64,000 bases of DNA from JAFAGO01 sp031987605. Lineage in GTDB: Bacteria; Bacteroidota; Bacteroidia; Flavobacteriales; Weeksellaceae. Shown piece after piece: positions 8,829 to 17,544 of this stretch. The stretch spans positions 29,869 through 93,868 of the forward strand of contig DALZZF010000010.1 of NCBI GenBank assembly GCA_031987605.1, in the 5' to 3' direction. Positions within the stretch are counted from its first letter, which is position 1, and each line of letters opens with the position of its first letter. The position numbers and the translations under genes were made by a program. The notes below the pieces were generated by a model. The model did no database searches. It was not told where the DNA came from and saw nothing but the letters and a program-made list of their open reading frames with translations.

Positions 8829-9002
8829 TTATTTTCCCAACGGAATTTCATGCGAAAAACCTACATGAAACCATCTTCCGGGCATTGAAATACCAAACGC
8901 TTCCGTATAATCTGTATTGATAAGATTGTTAATCAGCAGATAAATATTCAGATTATTCTTTGTGAACCTTGCACTTGAAATTTTAATATGTTTAGCCTTC
9001 AG
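8829..9002 (-). pseudogene. C-terminal remnant of a TonB-dependent outer-membrane receptor
   Basis: Reading the minus strand from 9002 gives an open frame of 57 codons ending at a TAA at 8829-8831. The peptide contains KNNLNIYLLINNLINTD and GISMPGRWFHVGF, the last strands of a TonB-dependent receptor barrel, where 'NLxNxxY..A.G.PMPGRWF' is the usual terminus. An in-frame stop at 9003-9005 and absence of any plug or barrel sequence upstream show only the tail survives. A MITE-like element lies about 90 bp upstream in the gene's sense. The substrate of the lost receptor is unknown, although the pattern is close to BtuB-like receptors. Confidence 0.7.
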
Positions 9003-9071
9003 TTAAAAAAAATAATAGAGATCATATGAATTCTATATCTTAAAGAATATGAAAATGCTTTAAACACGGGG

Positions 9072-9092
9072 ATTGTCATTTTGCAGAAATCT
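9072..9092 (+). repeat. Short dispersed repeat TTGTCATTT-nnn-GAAATC, copy 1
   Basis: ATTGTCATTTTGCAGAAATCT: the ATTTT/GAAAT arms enclose GCA. It sits directly before a MITE-like element. Related copies are at 17545-17570 and 43231-43255 (opposite strand). Confidence 0.45.
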
Positions 9093-9094
9093 AA

Positions 9095-9136
9095 GAGCCT
9101 GTGATAAATTTATTTTACAAAAATTATTACAGACTC
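9095..9136. repeat. MITE-like element, copy 2 (42 bp, shortened)
   Basis: Left end GAGCCTGTGATAAATTT matches copy 1 exactly. The right end, read in reverse, is GAGTCTGTAATAATTTT (14 of 17 matching the left end). TAA flanks both sides. The interior seen in copies 1 and 3 is missing, so this looks like an internally deleted copy. Confidence 0.65.
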
Positions 9137-9181
9137 TAATAACCTTTAAAAAATAAATTCACATAACTCATTAAAAAACCG

Positions 9182-9189
9182 TATCTTTG
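9182..9189 (+). promoter_or_regulatory. -7 box of the DEAD-box helicase gene
   Basis: TATCTTTG 28 nt before the ATG at 9218, giving a leader of about 20-25 nt. Confidence 0.55.
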
Positions 9190-9217
9190 CCGCTTGAAAT
9201 ATTAGACGATCTTTTAC

Positions 9218-10885
9218 ATGAATTTATTTACGGAGTCCAATTTAGGTCCTGACTTGCTCAAGGCCATTGGCGAACTCGGCTACGAACAGCCGACCGAAAT
9301 CCAGAAACAGACGATTCCTTTTATCCTTTCGGATATACGCGATCTTATCGCACTTGCGGCAACAGGAACCGGCAAAACAGCAGCATTTTCGCTTCCGATT
9401 CTGGATATGATAGACGACAGCAGTCGTAAAATCCAGTTTTTAGTGCTTTGCCCAACTCGTGAACTTTGCCTTCAGATTACCAAAGACATCAAAAACTACT
9501 CGAAATATCTTCCCAACCTGAAAACCACAGCGGTTTACGGAGGAAGTAGTATTACAGAACAAATACGTTCTTTGCGCGAGAAACCACAGATTATTGTAGG
9601 AACTCCGGGGCGTGTTATTGATTTAATTAACAGAAAAGCCCTTGACTTTTCAGAAATTCACTGGCTGGTTTTGGATGAAGCCGATGAAATGCTTTCCATG
9701 GGATTCAAAGACGATTTGGAAACCATTCTGAGCGAAACACCGGATGAAAAACAAACGTTCCTTTTCTCGGCAACGATGAATAAGGAAGTGGAACGAATTT
9801 CCAAAAATTATCTCACCAATCCGCACAAGATTTCTGTAGGATCCATCAACGCAGTGAAGAAAAATATTTCTCACGAATATTACGTTGTAGGATACCGCCA
9901 GAAAAAAGAAGCATTGAAGCGATTAATCGATGCCAATCCGAATCAGTATTCCATTATTTTCTGCAGAACCAAACTGGAAACCCAGGATGTAGCAGATTAT
10001 CTGATGCAGAACGGATATGCTGCAGATGCGCTTCACGGCGATCTTTCTCAGGCACAGCGTGATACGGTGATGAAAAAATTCCGTTTGAAAAACATTGATA
10101 TTCTCGTGGCAACCGATGTTGCTGCAAGAGGTTTGGATGTGGATTCTTTAACCCACGTCATTCACTATTCGCTTCCGGATGATCCCGAAGTTTTCGTTCA
10201 TAGAAGCGGAAGAACAGGACGTGCCGGAAAAGACGGAATTTCCATGTCTTTAATTAAACCGGAGGAAACCCGAAAACTGAAACAGATAAAATCCCAAACC
10301 AAAATCGAGATCGTTGAAAAACAGATTCCGAAGGGGAAAGACATTATCAAAGCTCAGGTAGGAGGTGTTTTTGAAAAACTGCTTACCGAACATGAAGATT
10401 ATTTTGAATTTGATGAAAGCCTGATTCCGGATTTGTCCAATTTTACAAAAGAAGAACTGGTGCGCCAACTGCTTCAGTTCCAATTGAAAGATCTGGCAGA
10501 TTTTTATAAGGATAAAAATGATCTTGCACAGCAAAAACTTTCCAAAGAATCCGATCTTCCTTCCAGCAGAAGAGAGCGCAGACGCGACGACAGAGGAAGA
10601 GATCGCGACCGCGACCGCGGAGGAAAACCAAGACGTAAGAAAGAAAATATGATCCGTTTCTTTTTCAATCTTGGAAAACGCGACAGTCTGAAAAAAGTAG
10701 ATATGCTGGACATCATCAACAAAGCGACCGCAAAATCCAAAAAACGCGCCGATATTGGTGATATAGAAATTCTGGACAAGTTTACCTTTTTTGAAATAGA
10801 AAAAGATTACAAAAACGAAATCCTGAGCAATCTTCCGCACATGAAATTCAAAGGGAAAGACATGCGCGCCGAAGTCGCTAATTAA
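9218..10885 (+). CDS. DEAD-box ATP-dependent RNA helicase
   Basis: Unwinds structured RNA, probably in ribosome assembly or cold adaptation. It has 555 residues. The Q motif (YEQPTEIQKQ) is near 19, motif I AATGTGKT near 46, DEAD near 154, SAT near 187, then the second RecA domain ending HRSGRTGRAGK. An Arg/Asp-rich linker (about 448-478) leads to a C-terminal domain (IRFFFNLGKRDSLKK...) that fits the DbpA/CsdA RNA-binding fold. The linker plus that domain place it with the DeaD/CsdA-DbpA group rather than the short RhlE type. It has its own promoter and terminator. Confidence 0.93.
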   Translation: MNLFTESNLGPDLLKAIGELGYEQPTEIQKQTIPFILSDIRDLIALAATGTGKTAAFSLPILDMIDDSSRKIQFLVLCPTRELCLQITKDIKNYSKYLPNLKTTAVYGGSSITEQIRSLREKPQIIVGTPGRVIDLINRKALDFSEIHWLVLDEADEMLSMGFKDDLETILSETPDEKQTFLFSATMNKEVERISKNYLTNPHKISVGSINAVKKNISHEYYVVGYRQKKEALKRLIDANPNQYSIIFCRTKLETQDVADYLMQNGYAADALHGDLSQAQRDTVMKKFRLKNIDILVATDVAARGLDVDSLTHVIHYSLPDDPEVFVHRSGRTGRAGKDGISMSLIKPEETRKLKQIKSQTKIEIVEKQIPKGKDIIKAQVGGVFEKLLTEHEDYFEFDESLIPDLSNFTKEELVRQLLQFQLKDLADFYKDKNDLAQQKLSKESDLPSSRRERRRDDRGRDRDRDRGGKPRRKKENMIRFFFNLGKRDSLKKVDMLDIINKATAKSKKRADIGDIEILDKFTFFEIEKDYKNEILSNLPHMKFKGKDMRAEVAN

Positions 10886-10905
10886 TAAGATTTTAAAGTT
10901 AATAT

Positions 10906-10940
10906 AAAGCAGTTTCTCCGGAAGCTGCTTTTTCTTTTTG
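10906..10940 (+). terminator. Rho-independent terminator after the helicase
   Basis: AAAGCAG pairs with CTGCTTT, extended by TTC/GAA after one mismatch, with loop TCCG and then TTTTCTTTTT. It ends 67 bp before the next start codon. Confidence 0.75.
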
Positions 10941-11006
10941 AATGCTTCTGCATTTCGGGAGTCGCATTTTATTTGTAATTTTGCCCCAATAATTCTAAAA
11001 GAGAAA

Positions 11007-11732
11007 ATGAAATTTTTTCCGTTTCTGTTCTTTCTGTTCGCCGTTAATATACAGGCGCAGACTTCTTTCAAACCTCATGTTTCCAATTTCAATATGATGT
11101 CTTTTACCTACAAACATAACAGTAAATGGCAGGCGTATCTTGAACTTCAAATGCGATCGATAGAGGATTATATGCTCCCGAATTATTATGAAGTGAAAGG
11201 TGGAATTGGGTATAATTTTATTAAAAACAACCAGATTTTTGTGGGAATCGGGAAATATGGAACCTATCGCGATAGTAAATTTTACCAGAACGAATTCCGG
11301 ATATGGCTGCAGTACGTGCTTTCCCAAAAAGTGGGAATTGTAAAAATCGACCATCGTCTCCGTGCCGAAAAAAGATTTTTCAGTTTTCCGCAAACAGGGG
11401 CTGAAACCAACGATGAACGCTATCGTTACCGGCTTTCTGCTACAGTACCGTTGAATGATAAAAAAATTAAAACCGGAACGATTTACGCCAGTGCTTTTGA
11501 AGAGGTATTTGTAGGTCCGAAAAATCCGGATACCTTCAAAAGAAACCGCTTTTACAGTGGTTTTGGTTATCAAATTTCCGATAATATGAATGGAAATATG
11601 GGCTATATGTGGCAAAAAGAGTATTCTTCCGTGAATGGCGACCGCAACTATCATTTTATTTATTTTGCCCTCAATATCACGATAGACAGGGAGAAAAACT
11701 ACGATTACCAGCCTATTCCTGTGGCAGATTAA
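11007..11732 (+). CDS. DUF2490 outer-membrane protein
   Basis: Predicted exported beta-barrel protein of 241 residues. MKFFPFLFFLFAVNIQAQ is a clear signal peptide. The mature part alternates aromatic and polar residues (GGIGYNFIKNNQIFVGIGKYGTY, HRLRAEKRFF, YRYRLSATVPL) as in DUF2490 proteins, whose function is not established. I chose ATG 11007 over a TTG at 10938 because only the former starts the signal peptide and because a -7 box (TAATTTTG, 10976-10983) lies inside the longer version. It stands just before the DUF47-PiT phosphate pair on the same strand, 90 bp apart. Confidence 0.85.
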   Translation: MKFFPFLFFLFAVNIQAQTSFKPHVSNFNMMSFTYKHNSKWQAYLELQMRSIEDYMLPNYYEVKGGIGYNFIKNNQIFVGIGKYGTYRDSKFYQNEFRIWLQYVLSQKVGIVKIDHRLRAEKRFFSFPQTGAETNDERYRYRLSATVPLNDKKIKTGTIYASAFEEVFVGPKNPDTFKRNRFYSGFGYQISDNMNGNMGYMWQKEYSSVNGDRNYHFIYFALNITIDREKNYDYQPIPVAD

Positions 11733-11822
11733 ATGTATGTTAATAAAATTTAATATCAGATTGTTTTTCTGAGGAAAGAGGATTGCGGATATTTGCAAAA
11801 CTAAAATTTCAAATCATTAAGA

Positions 11823-12461
11823 ATGGGAATCGGAAATATATTCAAAGCCTTCCAGCCTAAAGACAAAGTTTTTTTTGTACTCTTCGATCAAGTAGGGCAG
11901 AACCTTGTAGAAATGTCTAAATATTTTCATGAAGGAATTCAGGAATTCGATCAGAATGATGATTCGTTTATGAAAATCATCAGCGATTTCGAACATAAAA
12001 ATGACGATCTTACCCACAAAATTTTTGTGGAGTTGGGACAAAATTTCATTACCCCTTTTGATCGCGAAGATATTTCGGCTTTAGCCAATAAGCTGGATGA
12101 TATTGCAGATTATATGTATGCTTCTGCAAAATATATTTTCCTGTACAAAACGCCGGAAACTAAGGAATACGCCGAGTTTTCACTACTCATTTACAAAGCC
12201 TGCCTTGAAATTCAGAATGCGGTTGCCAATCTGAAAGATTTTAAAAATCCTGCTGCGGTTAAAGAATCATGTATCAAAATCAATTCCTACGAAAATATTG
12301 CGGATGATGTGCAGAGTAAAGCACTGGTACGACTTTTTGAAACCAATGATCCCATTAGAATTATCAAAGTAAATTCCGTACTCAATTATCTGGAAGAAGT
12401 AACGGATAAAGCAGAAGATGTGGCGAATATTCTCGAAAATATCGTCATCAAGTACGCCTAA
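11823..12461 (+). CDS. DUF47 (PhoU-like) phosphate transport accessory protein
   Basis: All-helical PhoU-like protein of 212 residues, soluble, with the DUF47 pattern MGIGNIFKAFQPKDKVFFVLFDQ at the start and repeated acidic motifs (FEHKNDDLTHKI, ISALANKLDDIADYMY, TDKAEDVANILENIV). The E/D-x3-D clusters bind metal in PhoU relatives. Such genes are commonly encoded next to Pit-type transporters and are thought to modulate them. Here the PiT gene follows after 26 bp, so the two are almost certainly an operon. No Pho box is recognisable in this phylum. Confidence 0.9.
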   Translation: MGIGNIFKAFQPKDKVFFVLFDQVGQNLVEMSKYFHEGIQEFDQNDDSFMKIISDFEHKNDDLTHKIFVELGQNFITPFDREDISALANKLDDIADYMYASAKYIFLYKTPETKEYAEFSLLIYKACLEIQNAVANLKDFKNPAAVKESCIKINSYENIADDVQSKALVRLFETNDPIRIIKVNSVLNYLEEVTDKAEDVANILENIVIKYA

Positions 12462-12487
12462 TTCTCATTCCGAAAAACATTTTTTTA

Positions 12488-13630
12488 ATGGATTTACCTT
12501 TATTGCTGATTGTTATCATTGTTCTGGCCTTAGTCTTCGACTATATTAATGGCTTTCACGATGCAGCCAATGCGATTGCTACCATTGTATCAACAAAAGT
12601 TTTATCACCTTTTCAGGCTGTGCTTTGGGCGGCGCTTTGGAATTTTGCTGCTTTTTTTCTCGCGTATTATGTAATCGGGGAATTTAAAATCGGGAACACC
12701 ATTGCCAAAACCGTAAATGAACATTACATCACTCTGGAAGTAATTTTCAGTGGACTTATTGCCGCTATTTTCTGGAATCTCCTAACATGGTGGTTTGGGA
12801 TTCCCTCTTCCTCTTCGCACACGCTTATCGGTGGATTTCTCGGAGCTGCGCTTATGCACGCCTTTATTCTGGATTATAATGATGTTGCCGCAATGCAACC
12901 AGGACTTTCCGGATGGGAAACCTTTGTGGCAGCCGGCAAGCAATTGATGACGCAAAGTGTGGTGAAATACAATGTAGTGATTCCTATTTTCCTCTTTATA
13001 TTTTTAGCCCCGATTATCGGGATGATTATTTCGATTATCATCACATTAATTATTGTAAATATCTCCAAAAAAACCAATCCTCACAAAGCCGAACGCGAAT
13101 TTAAAAGATGGCAACTTGTCTCTTCCGCACTTTTCAGCTTGGGACACGGTTTGAATGATGCACAGAAAGTAATGGGAATCATAGGAGCCGCTGTAATTTA
13201 CTATCATGTGAATATGATTGGAGGAGATGATGTTTACGCTACGATGGAAAGTTCCGAACGTTTTAATTATTTTACCCGTCATTATCTTTGGGTACCTATT
13301 GCTTCCTTTACAGCAATCGCACTTGGTACGATGAGTGGTGGCTGGAAAATTGTAAAAACAATGGGAACCAGAATCACAAAAGTAACTCCTTTGGAAGGCG
13401 TAAGTGCTGAAACAGCCGGTGCTCTCACCTTGTTTCTCACGGATCACTTCGGAATTCCGGTTTCTACAACACATACCATTACCGGTTCTATTATCGGAGT
13501 TGGTCTTACCAAAAGAATTTCGGCAGTGCGTTGGGGTGTTACCGTAAGTTTGCTGTGGGCATGGGTTCTTACCATTCCTGTAAGTGCAGGAATTGCCGCC
13601 GTAACCTACCTTCTTTTTAACTTGTTTTAG
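12488..13630 (+). CDS. Inorganic phosphate transporter, PiT family
   Basis: Inner-membrane low-affinity phosphate carrier driven by a cation gradient, 380 residues with about ten hydrophobic segments. The duplicated family signature is visible: GFHDAANAIATIVST near 22 with PSSSSHTLIGGFLGA near 107 in the first half, and GLNDAQKVMGIIGAA near 221 with PVSTTHTITGSIIGVG near 325 in the second. The cytosolic loop is short, as in bacterial PitA-like proteins. Metal-phosphate complexes may be the true substrate. It is the last gene of the group and is followed by a strong terminator. Confidence 0.95.
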   Translation: MDLPLLLIVIIVLALVFDYINGFHDAANAIATIVSTKVLSPFQAVLWAALWNFAAFFLAYYVIGEFKIGNTIAKTVNEHYITLEVIFSGLIAAIFWNLLTWWFGIPSSSSHTLIGGFLGAALMHAFILDYNDVAAMQPGLSGWETFVAAGKQLMTQSVVKYNVVIPIFLFIFLAPIIGMIISIIITLIIVNISKKTNPHKAEREFKRWQLVSSALFSLGHGLNDAQKVMGIIGAAVIYYHVNMIGGDDVYATMESSERFNYFTRHYLWVPIASFTAIALGTMSGGWKIVKTMGTRITKVTPLEGVSAETAGALTLFLTDHFGIPVSTTHTITGSIIGVGLTKRISAVRWGVTVSLLWAWVLTIPVSAGIAAVTYLLFNLF

Positions 13631-13671
13631 AAATTGATTCTTGTTTTTTTGAATCTTTTAAAATATTGATC

Positions 13672-13705
13672 GCTCTGCCGAATTTTGGCAGAGCTTTTCT
13701 TTTTA
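13672..13705 (+). terminator. Rho-independent terminator after the PiT gene
   Basis: An 8-bp perfect stem GCTCTGCC/GGCAGAGC with loop GAATTTT is followed by TTTTCTTTTT. Confidence 0.85.
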
Positions 13706-13723
13706 TAAAGACTCCAAAAGTTG

Positions 13724-13731
13724 TATTTTTG
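13724..13731 (+). promoter_or_regulatory. -7 box of the prenyl synthase gene
   Basis: TATTTTTG 21 nt before the ATG at 13752, directly after the preceding terminator. Confidence 0.5.
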
Positions 13732-13751
13732 CAGGAAACCCTAAATATTTT

Positions 13752-14723
13752 ATGGAATTCTTAGATCAATATCAGGACCTTGTTTCAAAAGCAATCGACA
13801 AATACCGTTTTAAAGACAAACCTTCGGAACTGTACGAGCCGATGAACTACATCATTTCTCATGGCGGAAAAAGATTGCGTCCGATTATGGTTTTGATGGG
13901 GTGTGAACTCTTCGGAGGTGATTTGAATAAAGCCCTAAAACCAGCACTTGCGATTGAATATTTCCATAACTTTACCCTTATTCATGATGATATTATGGAT
14001 GAAGCGCCCCTTCGCAGAAATGTGCCAACCATCCATACTTTGCATGGTGTAAATACCGCCATTCTTTCCGGAGACGGACTCATGCTGAAAGCCTACCGTT
14101 TTTTTGAAGATCTGGAACCGGATTTGTTTAAAGCCTGCGTACGCGTTTTTACCCATACCGGACTTTTATTGTGCGAAGGTCAGCAGTACGACATTAATTT
14201 TGAAACTCAGGAAAACGTGACCTACAACGATTATATTCGCATGATTACGGATAAAACCGGAGTTTTAAGTGCCTGTTCATTTGAAATCGGAGCTTTGATT
14301 GCCCGTGCAGATTTTGCAGATGCAAAAGCAATTTTCAATTTTGGGAAACATATCGGGATTGCGTTCCAGATTATGGATGATTATCTGGATGTTTTCGGAG
14401 ATGCCGAACAATTCGGGAAAAAACACGCCGGAGATATTTACGAAAATAAAAAAACCATCCTTTATCTCTTAGCCCGCGAACACGCAACCGAACAGGAACG
14501 CGAAGAACTGGATTTCTGGTATTCTAAAAAAACAGATAACATCGATAAAATTTACGGAGTAGAAAAGATTTTCCGCAGAACAAAAGTGGATGAAAAAACG
14601 CTCCGCCTTGTTCAGAAACACAACGAACTCGGGCAGGAATACCTGAAAAAAATAAACGCCCCCGAAGAAAAGAAAAAACCGTTTATCGAACTGGCCAATT
14701 ATCTGCTCAGAAGAGAAAGTTAA
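13752..14723 (+). CDS. Polyprenyl (all-trans) diphosphate synthase
   Basis: Condenses isopentenyl diphosphate onto allylic diphosphates. It has 323 residues. GGKRLRP lies at 38-44. The first Asp-rich motif is DDIMD at 79-83 and the second is DDYLD at 209-213. Residues just before the first motif, which set chain length, are bulky (EYFHNFTLIHDD: Phe71, Phe74), suggesting a shorter product such as farnesyl or geranylgeranyl diphosphate. That is an inference, since related Bacteroidota enzymes are often annotated as octaprenyl synthases for menaquinone. A GSCFA gene follows after an 80-bp gap containing a 9-bp inverted repeat. Confidence 0.9.
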   Translation: MEFLDQYQDLVSKAIDKYRFKDKPSELYEPMNYIISHGGKRLRPIMVLMGCELFGGDLNKALKPALAIEYFHNFTLIHDDIMDEAPLRRNVPTIHTLHGVNTAILSGDGLMLKAYRFFEDLEPDLFKACVRVFTHTGLLLCEGQQYDINFETQENVTYNDYIRMITDKTGVLSACSFEIGALIARADFADAKAIFNFGKHIGIAFQIMDDYLDVFGDAEQFGKKHAGDIYENKKTILYLLAREHATEQEREELDFWYSKKTDNIDKIYGVEKIFRRTKVDEKTLRLVQKHNELGQEYLKKINAPEEKKKPFIELANYLLRRES

Positions 14724-14802
14724 ATGCAGAAATTCTCCTTTAGAAGAGTAGAAAAATTTCCAGAATTTCTCATTGGGGAGTGTAATCATTCAAATATACA
14801 GC

Positions 14803-15759
14803 ATGAAATTCCGTACCGAAGTACAGATTCAGGATTCCGAAAAAAAAATTGAAATTGAAGACCAAATCTTTTCAATAGGTTCGTGTTTTGCTTCTGAAAT
14901 CTCGGAAATTTTAACCAAAGGTCAGTTGCAAACCCTGAATAATCCTTTTGGAACAATTTTTAATCCGTATTCGATTAATAATGCCATAAAAAGACTTCAC
15001 GATTCACAATCGTATGCGGAGGAAGATTTAATTGCCTTTAATGATACTTTTATTTCCTTGGATCATCACACGGATTTCGATCGGAATTATGCACACCTCG
15101 CTTTGGAAGGCATTAATGAAAAACTCAATGCAGGAAATGAATTTCTGCAAAAAACCAATTGGATTTTAATAACCTACGGAACTTCTTTTATTTATGAATT
15201 TCTTCCCAAAAATAAATTAGTCGCCAATTGTCATAAAATTCCGCAGAAATTTTTTCAGAAACGTTTGCTTTCATCTTATGAAATTCAGAATTCAATTGAA
15301 GAAACCATTCTGAATCTGAAAGACATCTGTAAAGACGATTTACAGATTCTGTTTACGGTTTCTCCGGTTCGGCATACCAAAGACGGAATGGTGGAAAATC
15401 AACTCAGTAAATCCAAACTGATTCTCGGGATTCACGAAGCAATACAGCAGTTTGAAGCCTGCCATTATCTTCCCGTTTATGAAATTCTGATGGATGATCT
15501 TCGCGATTACCGTTTTTATAAAGACGATTTGATTCACCCCAATTCTCAGGCGATTCAGTATATTTTTGAAAAATTCGGAAGCGCCTATTTTTCTGAGGAA
15601 ACAAAAGTTTTTCTACAGGAAAATCTGAAAATAGATCAGGCTCTGAATCACAAAACTTCAGACGAAAAAAATCCGAAATATCTGGAATTCCGGGAAAAAT
15701 TAAACGAAAGAATCGCCGCCCAGCAAAAGAAAGTGAAACATAAAATTTTTGAAAATTAA
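14803..15759 (+). CDS. GSCFA domain protein
   Basis: Member of the GSCFA family, related to SGNH hydrolases and of unknown substrate; 318 residues. The family signature GSCFA is at 26-30 with the Ser in the nucleophile position, and the C-terminal DLIHPNSQA motif supplies the Asp-x2-His expected of an SGNH triad. There is no signal peptide, so it is probably cytoplasmic. I use the ATG at 14803, since the 10-residue longer TTG version would begin in the intergenic region. It precedes tatD by 47 bp in the same direction. Confidence 0.88.
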   Translation: MKFRTEVQIQDSEKKIEIEDQIFSIGSCFASEISEILTKGQLQTLNNPFGTIFNPYSINNAIKRLHDSQSYAEEDLIAFNDTFISLDHHTDFDRNYAHLALEGINEKLNAGNEFLQKTNWILITYGTSFIYEFLPKNKLVANCHKIPQKFFQKRLLSSYEIQNSIEETILNLKDICKDDLQILFTVSPVRHTKDGMVENQLSKSKLILGIHEAIQQFEACHYLPVYEILMDDLRDYRFYKDDLIHPNSQAIQYIFEKFGSAYFSEETKVFLQENLKIDQALNHKTSDEKNPKYLEFREKLNERIAAQQKKVKHKIFEN

Positions 15760-15806
15760 GATTAACGGATGGATTTTTTCCAAAACCAAATCTCCCGCTT
15801 CATACC

Positions 15807-16571
15807 ATGATCGATACCCATACTCATTTATATTCAGAAGATTTTGATGCCGACCGTTCGGAAATGATTCAGCGTGCTTTGGATAAAGGCGTAACTGAAT
15901 TTTTTCTACCCGCAATCGATTCTGAAACCCATGAAAATATGCTCGCTCTTGAACAGCAATATCCCGGAAAAATCCATGCAATGATGGGGCTTCATCCCTG
16001 TTCGGTAAAGCCGGAATCCTGGGAGAAAGAGTTGGAAATCGTTGAAGGCTATCTTTCACAAAGAGATTTTTGTGCCATTGGCGAAATCGGAATTGATTTG
16101 TATTGGGATCAATCTACGCTTGAAATCCAGAAACTTGCATTTGAAAAACAAATCGACTGGGCGATTGAAAAAGATCTTCCGATTGTGATTCATACGCGTT
16201 CCAGTTTTGATGAAACTTTTGAAGTTCTGGAACGTAAAAAACACCCGAAACTTCGCGGAATTTTTCATTGTTTTTCCGGTGATTTGGATCAGGCAAAACA
16301 CGCTTTGAAACTGAATTTTTTATTGGGAATTGGTGGAGTAGTCACCTTTAAAAACGGGAAAATAGATCAGTTTCTGTCTGAAATTCCTTTGGAAAAAATT
16401 GTTCTAGAAACCGATTCTCCTTATCTCGCTCCCGTTCCTTTTCGAGGCAAACGCAACGAAAGCGCTTATGTGGAACTCGTAGCCGGAAAACTCGTGGATA
16501 TTTACGGAAAAAGTTTTGAAGAAATTGACCGCATTACTTCAGAAAATGCAAAAAAAGTTTTCGGGGCATGA
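15807..16571 (+). CDS. TatD family metal-dependent hydrolase (DNase)
   Basis: TIM-barrel metallohydrolase acting as a 3'-5' exonuclease in DNA repair and nucleic acid turnover. It has 254 residues. Metal ligands are seen in MIDTHTHL (residues 1-8), GEIGID near 92, VIHTR near 130, FHCFSGD near 154 and ETDSPYLAP near 204, all in family order. The last codons overlap the start of the acyltransferase by 4 bp (ATGA), so the two are probably translationally coupled even though their functions look unrelated. Confidence 0.93.
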   Translation: MIDTHTHLYSEDFDADRSEMIQRALDKGVTEFFLPAIDSETHENMLALEQQYPGKIHAMMGLHPCSVKPESWEKELEIVEGYLSQRDFCAIGEIGIDLYWDQSTLEIQKLAFEKQIDWAIEKDLPIVIHTRSSFDETFEVLERKKHPKLRGIFHCFSGDLDQAKHALKLNFLLGIGGVVTFKNGKIDQFLSEIPLEKIVLETDSPYLAPVPFRGKRNESAYVELVAGKLVDIYGKSFEEIDRITSENAKKVFGA

Positions 16572-17449
16572 AGTATAATTTGGAATTACTAAGACTGATT
16601 GCGGTTTGCCTGATTACCCTCACGCATTCCAAAATTCAGTTTACAGATTCCGCAAATATTTTTCTGTTCAATTATCTGCCAACCATTGGTACACCTGTTT
16701 TAACGCTGATTTCGGGCTATCTTTTTGCAGAAGTTTCTATAAAAAGAAAGGATCTTCTCAACAATAAAATTAAAACGCTTCTGGTTCCTTATCTTATTGC
16801 CAATAGCAGTGTGATTTTAATTACGCTTTTAGGAAGTGCGTTTGGATTGCATTTTTTAAACAGGTTTTCTTTTAGCGATCCTTCAATAATTTACAATGGA
16901 TTGCTTTCATTTTATACTCCTCCGATTAATCCTCCTACTTATTTCATACGGGATATTTTTATACTTTTTCTGATAATTGATGCTTTTAAAAATAAACATT
17001 ATCTTAATCTGCTCTGGTTGATTCCGATTGTTTTATTTGGTTTATTATTTATCCGGAACGACATTCCTGTACTTTTTGCCGTTGGGTTTATTATCGCACG
17101 ATTGAAAGAAAAAAAACAACTGATGTCTGTTTTGCGAATCCTTTCTATTCCTGTGGCAGTGCTCTTTTTTATGAAAACCGAAGTGGAAACTTACCGATAT
17201 CCAATCGCAATTTCATTTTTTTTGCTCACCGTAAACTTGCATATTAAGTTCTTTAATGTAGGCGCTTACACTTATCTTTTGCATTTGTATCATTCACCGA
17301 TTTTGGTAGTTCTGAATTCATTTGCGCTTTTTTCGTCACCGGTCGCAAACCTCATGGTGCAGATTGTAATTTGTTACCTCATTATATATCTTTTGTTTCT
17401 GGCAACACGACAGTATAAGCCACTCCGAATTCTTTGCGGAGGAAAGTAA
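16568..17449 (+). CDS. Acyltransferase family 3 membrane protein
   Basis: Integral membrane O-acyltransferase, 293 residues with about ten hydrophobic segments. The N-terminus LELLRLIAVCLITLTHSK fits the acyltransferase-3 start, where the His (here His20) is catalytic. Family members acetylate or succinylate surface sugars. The protein is shorter than the usual 330-380 residues but both ends look intact. The target is unknown; the surface-polysaccharide locus is 7 kb away and need not be connected. It overlaps tatD by 4 bp. Confidence 0.8.
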   Translation: MKYNLELLRLIAVCLITLTHSKIQFTDSANIFLFNYLPTIGTPVLTLISGYLFAEVSIKRKDLLNNKIKTLLVPYLIANSSVILITLLGSAFGLHFLNRFSFSDPSIIYNGLLSFYTPPINPPTYFIRDIFILFLIIDAFKNKHYLNLLWLIPIVLFGLLFIRNDIPVLFAVGFIIARLKEKKQLMSVLRILSIPVAVLFFMKTEVETYRYPIAISFFLLTVNLHIKFFNVGAYTYLLHLYHSPILVVLNSFALFSSPVANLMVQIVICYLIIYLLFLATRQYKPLRILCGGK

Positions 17450-17544
17450 AAATGGAGAATTCTCCGGGTTTTTAATCCTTTACTAATCCAAGAGGTTTTA
17501 GAGTTTCATACATTGAAAAATATAAAAACTCCATCAAACACAGT

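Noticed and set aside
10250..11071. Long minus-strand frame (273 codons) across the helicase end
   Set aside because: It is antisense to the RNA-binding tail of the DEAD-box protein and to its terminator, and is rich in Phe/Ile as expected from reverse-reading AT-rich genes.
10995..11798. 267-codon minus-strand frame
   Set aside because: Antisense to the whole DUF2490 gene, which has a signal peptide and promoter; the reverse frame has neither.
15807..17449. tatD and the acyltransferase as a defence or modification pair
   Set aside because: The 4-bp overlap suggests co-translation, but neither family nor the neighbours indicate a shared defence role.
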